64,000 nt of DNA, taken from NCBI RefSeq assembly GCF_012641275.1, contig NZ_JABAIA010000003.1, positions 558,001-622,000 of the forward strand, read 5' to 3'. The first letter of the stretch is position 1, and every line of letters begins with the position of its first letter. Origin of the DNA: Chitinophaga varians (GTDB lineage: Bacteria; Bacteroidota; Bacteroidia; Chitinophagales; Chitinophagaceae). The notes beneath the pieces were generated by a model. The model searched no databases. It was given only the letters and a program-made list of their open reading frames with translations, and had not been told where the DNA came from. Positions 62,001 through 64,000 of the stretch are shown one piece after another. The translations under genes were made by a program, and so were the position numbers.

Positions 62001-64000
62001 TGGGACGTGGTGTTCAATTACCTTGGTCAGACCGGCAATATCACCGCTACAGACGGTTTGCTGCGTATGGCCGCGGAATCTCCGGGCGCCGCGATCGGCA
62101 AAGACTTCCCGCTGACAGAAAAAATCGCGGTGGACAGCATGGTACAGGATGGAGAGCTGGTGCTCCGGTGGAAATACAGCAGTCAGCATTTTTCCGCTGC
62201 CGCCCTGGAGAAAATGGCCGCTGCCTACATCAGGCACCTGGAGGCGCTGATCACGCACTGTGCAGACCGCCACGAGCCGGCGTTTACGCCATCGGACTTC
62301 GGTCTGGGCCGGGAAATCAGTGTTGCGGAACTGGATACTTTCCTCGATGCCAAAGTGGGCGCCGTCGCCCGTCGTACCAGGATCAGTAGCCTCTACCGGC
62401 TCACCGGGCTGCAGGAAGCCATGCTGTTCCACGCATTGTACGATGAGCACTCCAACGCCTATATGGAGCAGTTTACCTGCGACCTGCTGCACCTCAACGA
62501 GCCCGCTTTTATCCAGAGCTGGAACCTTTTACTGCAAAGGCATACCGCCTTACGCAGCGGCTTCCATGCCGATGAGTTCAGCATCCCGGTACAAGGCGTT
62601 TACCAGGACGTGCAGGTGCCAGTGGTGTTACAGGACTATCGCGGCCTTACCGCCGAAGAGCAGCAGGAAGACATGGCGGCTTTCCTGGAAGCGGACCGCA
62701 ACAAAGGATTCGATTTCAGTCACCCGCCGCTGATGCGGCTGGCATTGATACGCCTGGATGACGACCGTCATCGCATGGTATGGACTTCCCATCATATTTT
62801 GTTTGACGGCTGGTCATTGCCGCTGATACTGGAAAACCTGTTACGGATATACGAAGCTGTCGTGACACAGGCTCCTTTGCCGGTGTTTACGGAAGACCAT
62901 TACGAAAACTATGTCCGCTACCTGGAACGTCAGGATAAAGAGCAGGAGGAAGCCTTCTGGCGCAACTATATCAAAAATGCCACTGACGCCACGTTGCTGC
63001 CCTTTATCGGGGCTGCTGAAGCGCGCAACGCCGGCGTGGGCAGCTACCGCCAGGAACTGCTGGAGCTGGACGAGGCGGTCACCCGCAACATCCACCAATT
63101 TGCGCACCGTCACCGTATCACGCCCAATACCATCATACAGGGCGTGTGGTCGTACCTGTTATACCGTTACACCGGCCGACGGGAAATTACCTTCGGCATC
63201 ACGGTGTCTGGCAGGCCGGAAGGATTGCCAGGCGTAGAACAGGCCGTGGGGATGTATATCAATACCCTGCCTTTGTGTGCCGTCATCGATCCGGCCAGGC
63301 CGGTCACCGCATGGCTGCAGGAATTACAGGCATCGCAGCTGCAATGCCGCGAGTACCAGTATACGCCGCTGGATGATATGCAACGATGGACGGGCATTAC
63401 AGGAGACTGGTTTGATACGCTGCTGGTATACGAAAACTACCCTGTAAGCAAGATGGAGGCTGCGCAGCAAGGCGCATTGGGCGTGGAAAATATTGCAGTA
63501 CATGAACAAACCAACCTGCCGCTGGAAATACTGGCCGCTGTGGCAGATACCATCCGCATCACGCTGCGCTACAACGCGGACCTGATGGCTGATACCTATA
63601 TCGCCGCTATCCGCGGGCATTTCGAAGAAGTGCTGTTGCAGATGACGGCTCATGACAACATACAATTACATCAACTGGACATATTAACGGCAGCAGAACG
63701 GATACTGCTGACAGAAACACTGAACAGCCGCAAAGTGGCGTTCCCGCAGGAGAAAACAGCCGTGTCCATCATCCGTGAAAGAGCGGACATGATGCCGGAT
63801 GCCACCGCGATCATCTTCGGAGAAACGGAGCTGACCTATCGCGTGCTGGAAGAACGCTCCAACCAGGTGGCCCACTACCTGCAAAGCCTGGGCGTGAAAA
63901 AAGATATGGCCGTGCCCATCTGCATAGAACGGTCACCGGAGATGGTGGTCGGTATACTGGGCATCCTGAAGGCCGGCGGCGCTTATGTGCCGGTAGATAC
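49872..64000 (+). CDS. NRPS, at least three complete modules plus a partial fourth, cut at the right edge
   Basis: The frame is open from ATG 49872 to the window end (over 4709 codons). I checked the core motifs and all lie in one frame. Domains: TubC docking (~1-55), C(82-515, HHIAADG 210)-A(530-1030)-T(Ser1079)-E(HHLAVDG ~1263), C(1590-2040, HHILFDG ~1738)-A(2060-2560)-T(Ser2599), C(2657-3095, HHIASDG ~2786)-A(3110-3610)-T(Ser3648)-E(HHLAIDG ~3835), C(4160-4605, HHILFDG ~4307)-A (starts ~4620, cut near the end of its N-terminal lobe). Codes read Ile-like, Ser and a basic residue. Any thioesterase or release domain lies beyond the window. Confidence 0.94.
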   Translation, partial: MIEVNFDKAIAVVAKARAQGVILFLEDGKIKFRTPKDAGITPELLEEIKLHRDEINALLHQSISAETAPIKAGAAAGHTGVRLSFSQERLWFIDQLEGSVKYHIPIVLKLKGDLHVEALQQALRTIVNRHEVLRTVFRDIAGVASQLVLDKDAWQMEMITAPEYYHDPAALAQAIQTIIDTPFDLATDHMLRASLITPGAGEYILVVVMHHIAADGWSTGIIVRELVELYHAGVSGAAPQLPAMEIQYADYAVWQRQYLSGDTLAAQLGYWRGQLSGTPVLDLPADYPRPAVQSSRGAVITFNLDRDESDKIKTFSRQQGVTVFMTLLAAFKVLLYRYTGQEDICVGTPVAGRTRKETDNLVGFFINSLALRSDLSGHPSFISLLQQVKQTTLAAYDYQELPFEKIVEVVVKERDMARNPLFQVMFALQNTPAAPELELDGVTFSYMDTAHTTAKFDLTCSFEETTTGFAGRMEYCTDLFDASTIQRMIGHLQLLIKNVLQTPDEPVHLLPLLSAEEREQALTTFNNTAVPYADDQSIVALYSAWAQQTPKATALLYGDAVMSYGELETLSNQLAHYLRSKGVQQGGIVPVCTERSIDMMVGILAILKTGAAYMPLDPAYPAERLRFMLDESRSSVLLTTTDFQNRFLEEQPDRELVLVDQLPALLTGQPDTMPGNPPSANDLAYVMYTSGSTGKPKGVLVTHRNVTSLVLQPNYVSLDAGKTILSAGSLAFDATTFEYWGALLHGGRLALSVGNSLLDSAVFKQELYSKAVTTLFITTSWFNQLVDTDITVFARLSAILTGGEKMSEKHVERFRQAYPDISISNIYGPTENTTFSLSYYINDRGPASNTPIGVPLNNRTAYVLDDAQQLVPVGVAGELYVGGAGLASGYLDRPELTAEKFIAHPFSNNPEEKLYRTGDRARWLPDGNIVYMGRVDDQVKIRGHRIEPGEVEGVLLASPDVAQGIVVVKTDDKGIKRLVAYVVPVNTLDKDQLVSYLKVKLPEYMVPSVIVPMDKFPVTANGKIDKKALPEPELNTLSAHSYVAPRTKVGSDMAQIWQELLGVPQVGIYDNFFELGGDSIITIQVVSRARKAGIRLHPRDLFQHQTIERLEILLSENKEQVMTGEQGLLTGESGLIPIQRWFFDNNAAAAGHFNQSVLVGIDKKISPDRLSSAIRALVRYHDALRFVYHSDESGWHQTYGTYEAGLAVEDLREIPEGSLPEHIAAYSRTIHQSLDITKGILMRAVLLQTPHNEEHNRLLIIVHHLAVDGVSWRILLEDLEVLLQEDAPALTLDKGNSYRQWYEALVAYSAQRRLTAQLPYWEKIYQEGRLAALKEATPFEGKVTIADVDNIETRLDAGLTRHLLQDAPQAYHTEINDILLSALALAVGKWNSSGRVCIGLESHGRHDIGGMDISRTVGWFTSLYPVLLEVDSHQSPGAVLRNVKEQLRAVPDKGIGFGVLKQLLQTPSLQGNDPWDIVFNYLGQSDRVVKTDGMLSLVEESSGAGVGDNYVVQEKLGVNSIVNDGSLILIWSYSRKHFQAQQVQALADDFILQLQQLIADCLAQQTALVSPSDYGLQGVMTINELDTFLDAAHTGISRRAQVSGLYRLSALQEGMLFHSLYDQAGGAYIEQFGCDLLNVQPNAFKAAWEHLLRQHTILRTAFFSDEAAIPLQGVFKEAALPFRLLDYSSMDEAARRQAVEAFTQQDATEAFDFKTAPLMRIALIKLTEGRHRLLWTFHHILFDGWSVPVLMESLLHTYEALVNGRPVPEGAEDRYEDFIRYLETRDEEKEEQYWRRYMEGVEDPTLLPFVRSGADRTREAGTYKDHILRVDETLTAKINAFAQQQHVTVNTLMQGVWALLLHHYTGQDHITYGVTVSGRPEDLAGVEQRVGMYINTIPLHTEVPAQQTLGAWLQELQSGQLQSREFQHTGLDTIRHWCGIAGDLFDTLLVFENYPVSKVIEAQAWQLQIENVAVQEKTNYPLTVLVGAGETINIRFSYNTALLADNYLQAIAGHFETLLSQLPDNADNLLPALPWLTTTEEQLLRTFNDTAVKWPEQKTLVDLFAAQVDRTPLLTAVVDEQASLTYRELDALTNQLANYLNSKGVGAETLVPVCLERSLDMIVAIVAILKAGAAYVPVDPTYPEERILHILEDTNADIILTDHSGFHAIPDNFAGAVRLDEIRPVLAIYPDTPPTQVVQPGQLAYVIYTSGSTGKPKGVMNEHAGVVNRLLWTQKYFGLNGDDAILQKTTFCFDVSVWELLWPLICGARLVMAIPDGQKDTGYLKNAIDRYGITTVHFVPSMLQLFLEDVTPDDVPGLKRVLCSGEALKPQHVSLFREKIPYAGLYNLYGPTEAAIDVTCWHVPDDLGEHEIVSIGQPVANTQLYILDKAGGLLPPGVFGELHIGGVQVARGYLNRETLTAEKFIDDPFSNGRLYKTGDWCRWLPDGNIEYAGRIDDQVKIRGFRIELGEIESVLLENEQVSEAVVVAKDAPDGSKRLIGYVVPAGEIDRTAVLDNLKRRLPEYMVPAVLIPLPVMPLTASGKINRKALPAPDETFLASSAYVAPGNETEQVLANIFQHILGISRVGVNDNFFALGGNSLLSMRLVAAVRKQLQLELPVKAVFTHATVASLAAHLLEQEHAAPVLPVVEAVSRPERVPLSFSQERLWFIDQLEGSVQYHIPVVLRLKGALDKEALASALQTVINRHEILRTVIAQEDGVAWQRLLDRDQWQLTVTDEPVYHEDPLALSSLVHALVQAPFDLAKDHMMRAHLVVLSPTEHVLVAVIHHIASDGWSSAIMVKELVDLYRSFVHREASQLPELPLQYADYAIWQRRYLTDTVLASQLDYWKEKLGGVETLQLPTDYSRPAVQRNRGAVTWFRLDGQLTAGLRSLAQQQEATLFMTLLAAFKVLLFRYSGQEDICVGSPVAGRTRQETESLIGFFINTLALRSYVDGEQSFHSLLQAVKETTLNAYQHQEIPFEKVVEAVVKERDLSRSPLFQVMFTLQNMPDSASLELEGLQLAAEPLSYATTQYDLSFTLEDTAEGLRGSVEYCTDLYVPGTIDRMVQHFEQLLRSVVAAPAARLQSLPMLGKEEEIQLLYGFNPTSQPAPETDTKTLAILFEEQAKRTPAATALVFGNTALTYQELDERAGQLAAQLARHGVGAGALVPLCIDRSLNMMVAILGILKAGGAYVPLDPQQPEERIGRILEDMGGDPLIVTTPALTHLFPPKAKLLLPDDWNNPAGEDYEIKAAAPEDTAYVIYTSGSTGVPKGVVIPHAAIVNFIVHRSRDFSIDVTDRVLQFSNYCFDASVEQMFLPLVNGAVLVLIPEALRLDRQEFELLLEQEKITHLDTTPGFLASITPGNYGSLRRVVSGGEACSLQLAAAWAPHVDFHNEYGPTETTVVATAYHFQLQQAIGTEMLPIGKPLTNVRAYILDNNHRPVPIGVPGELFIGGIQVAKGYLNNPTLTAEKFVYDTFSGHNDKLYRTGDLACWLADGNIAYLGRIDDQVKLRGYRIELGEIESALSQHPDIREAIAAVKADSAGHKRLVAYLTGETLPEREALSAFLRDRLPEYMVPVQFIQIATIPLTPNGKVDKKALPVPDVEALSGNAFVAPRNEAESQLAAIWQNLLNVQQVGIYDNFFELGGDSIITIQAVSRARKAGLNLHPADLFRYQTIAGLAAMLASKQDTPDSHAEQGLLTGASGLLPIQHWYFAHTADVTGETHFNQALLLEVDKTVEVSALETAIERLLQHHDALRFSYTTNDGQWQQTYGAHNGTLEVIDLRDETTDTLPAEITTRAEYYQRSLHPEQGIVTRTVFMTTPDTASHNRLLIVVHHLAIDGVSWRILLEDLDQLLKQAATALPLKSNSYRQWQETLTAYGQRPKVQAQLAYWQQTAAGYTPLQGDKAFDGAVTIRDTANHVVRLNAGQTRRLLQDVPKAYHTEINDLLLCALAITLQEWNNTDNVTIGLEGHGREAIDATTDISRTIGWFTSLYPVKLSTGAGSIGERLKAVKEQLRNVPDKGLGYGVLKYLQQEPALQGNDPWDVVFNYLGQTGNITATDGLLRMAAESPGAAIGKDFPLTEKIAVDSMVQDGELVLRWKYSSQHFSAAALEKMAAAYIRHLEALITHCADRHEPAFTPSDFGLGREISVAELDTFLDAKVGAVARRTRISSLYRLTGLQEAMLFHALYDEHSNAYMEQFTCDLLHLNEPAFIQSWNLLLQRHTALRSGFHADEFSIPVQGVYQDVQVPVVLQDYRGLTAEEQQEDMAAFLEADRNKGFDFSHPPLMRLALIRLDDDRHRMVWTSHHILFDGWSLPLILENLLRIYEAVVTQAPLPVFTEDHYENYVRYLERQDKEQEEAFWRNYIKNATDATLLPFIGAAEARNAGVGSYRQELLELDEAVTRNIHQFAHRHRITPNTIIQGVWSYLLYRYTGRREITFGITVSGRPEGLPGVEQAVGMYINTLPLCAVIDPARPVTAWLQELQASQLQCREYQYTPLDDMQRWTGITGDWFDTLLVYENYPVSKMEAAQQGALGVENIAVHEQTNLPLEILAAVADTIRITLRYNADLMADTYIAAIRGHFEEVLLQMTAHDNIQLHQLDILTAAERILLTETLNSRKVAFPQEKTAVSIIRERADMMPDATAIIFGETELTYRVLEERSNQVAHYLQSLGVKKDMAVPICIERSPEMVVGILGILKAGGAYVPVD
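50115..54590 (+). other. NRPS module 7: C-A(Ile-like)-T-E
   Basis: Code DAFFLGITF(K), one change from the Ile code DAFFYGITFK. The E domain (from ~53230) carries HHLAVDGVSWR. D-Ile or D-allo-Ile is expected. Confidence 0.82.
54600..57800 (+). other. NRPS module 8: C-A(Ser)-T
   Basis: Code DVWHLSLID(K), the exact Ser code. The D-accepting C domain follows the module 7 E domain as expected. The carrier reads LGGNSLLSMR; no E domain. Confidence 0.87.
57840..62300 (+). other. NRPS module 9: C-A(unassigned, probably basic)-T-E
   Basis: Code DAEDVGEVV(K) has acids at positions 239, 278 and 322 and matches no code I know exactly. Its DAE- start resembles reported Lys codes. The A domain core reads FDASVEQMF. 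The E domain carries HHLAIDGVSWR. Confidence 0.65.
62310..64000 (+). other. NRPS module 10: C-A, incomplete
   Basis: A D-accepting C domain (YRLTGLQEAMLFHALYD, HHILFDG) and the first ~95 residues of an A domain. The window stops at GGAYVPVD, before the residues that define the substrate. Confidence 0.85.

Noticed and set aside
29883..63884. Dozens of minus-strand and off-frame ORFs of 60-340 codons across the NRPS genes (for example 48813-49847 minus, 36441-37436 minus)
   Set aside because: They mirror the periodic codon pattern of the sense NRPS genes, recur at equivalent places in each module, and show no domain, signal peptide or start context.
1..64000. CRISPR array, tRNA, rRNA, IS transposase, MbtH-like protein, phosphopantetheinyl transferase
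   Set aside because: None was found on reading; the repeated NRPS motifs are coding domain repeats, not spacer-type arrays.

Overview
The window looks like a Bacteroidota chromosome, most likely Chitinophagaceae (Chitinophaga-like). The grounds are SusC/SusD and Oar-type TonB receptors, a FecI/FecR sigma/anti-sigma pair, many short-signal lipoproteins, a UpxY-type NusG paralogue and mostly weak Shine-Dalgarno sites. The genus is inferred from gene content, not from a marker gene.

Left third (1-18.5 kb): surface and envelope functions. A FAS1 (fasciclin) gene cut by the window edge, a two-FAS1 lipoprotein and an Oar-like TonB-dependent receptor come first, then two convergent unknown envelope proteins sharing a bidirectional terminator. 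Next is a FecI-type ECF sigma factor, FecR, a SusC receptor with an STN domain, a SusD lipoprotein, a further lipoprotein, an S41/Prc protease and two TlpA-like thioredoxins. Three copies of one 33-bp bipartite motif (TTCACCCTTT-N13-TGCCT) lie before sigma, fecR and the first tlpA gene. I read them as the promoters of this sigma factor. The locus ends in a terminator and a ~205-bp palindromic element, facing an MsbA-like ABC exporter on the minus strand.

Right two thirds (20.5-64 kb): one non-ribosomal peptide (NRPS) cluster, all on the plus strand and running off the right edge. After a 727-bp leader it encodes a UpxY/NusG-like antiterminator, a type II thioesterase, a CmlA-like diiron (MBL-fold) beta-hydroxylase, SbnA-like and SbnB-like enzymes for L-2,3-diaminopropionate (Dap), and three NRPSs. 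The NRPSs have 1058, 6695 and at least 4709 residues. Hand-read domains give ten modules: Cstart-A-T | C-A(nMT)-T, C-A-T-E, C-A-T-E, C-A-T, C-A-T | C-A-T-E, C-A-T, C-A-T-E, C-A(cut). Pocket residues suggest basic (Dap?) - N-Me-Val - D-Thr - D-Ser - Asp - Phe/Tyr - D-Ile - Ser - D-(basic) - X. A C domain of the D-accepting sequence type follows every E domain, and one of the L type follows every other module, so the line is internally consistent. No termination domain is inside the window.

The most interesting reading is a probably N-acylated, beta-hydroxylated, Dap-containing peptide made from a >42-kb transcription unit headed by its own processive antiterminator. Candidate RNA hairpins lie before the thioesterase gene and inside the operon. 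I could not match the predicted peptide to a known compound.
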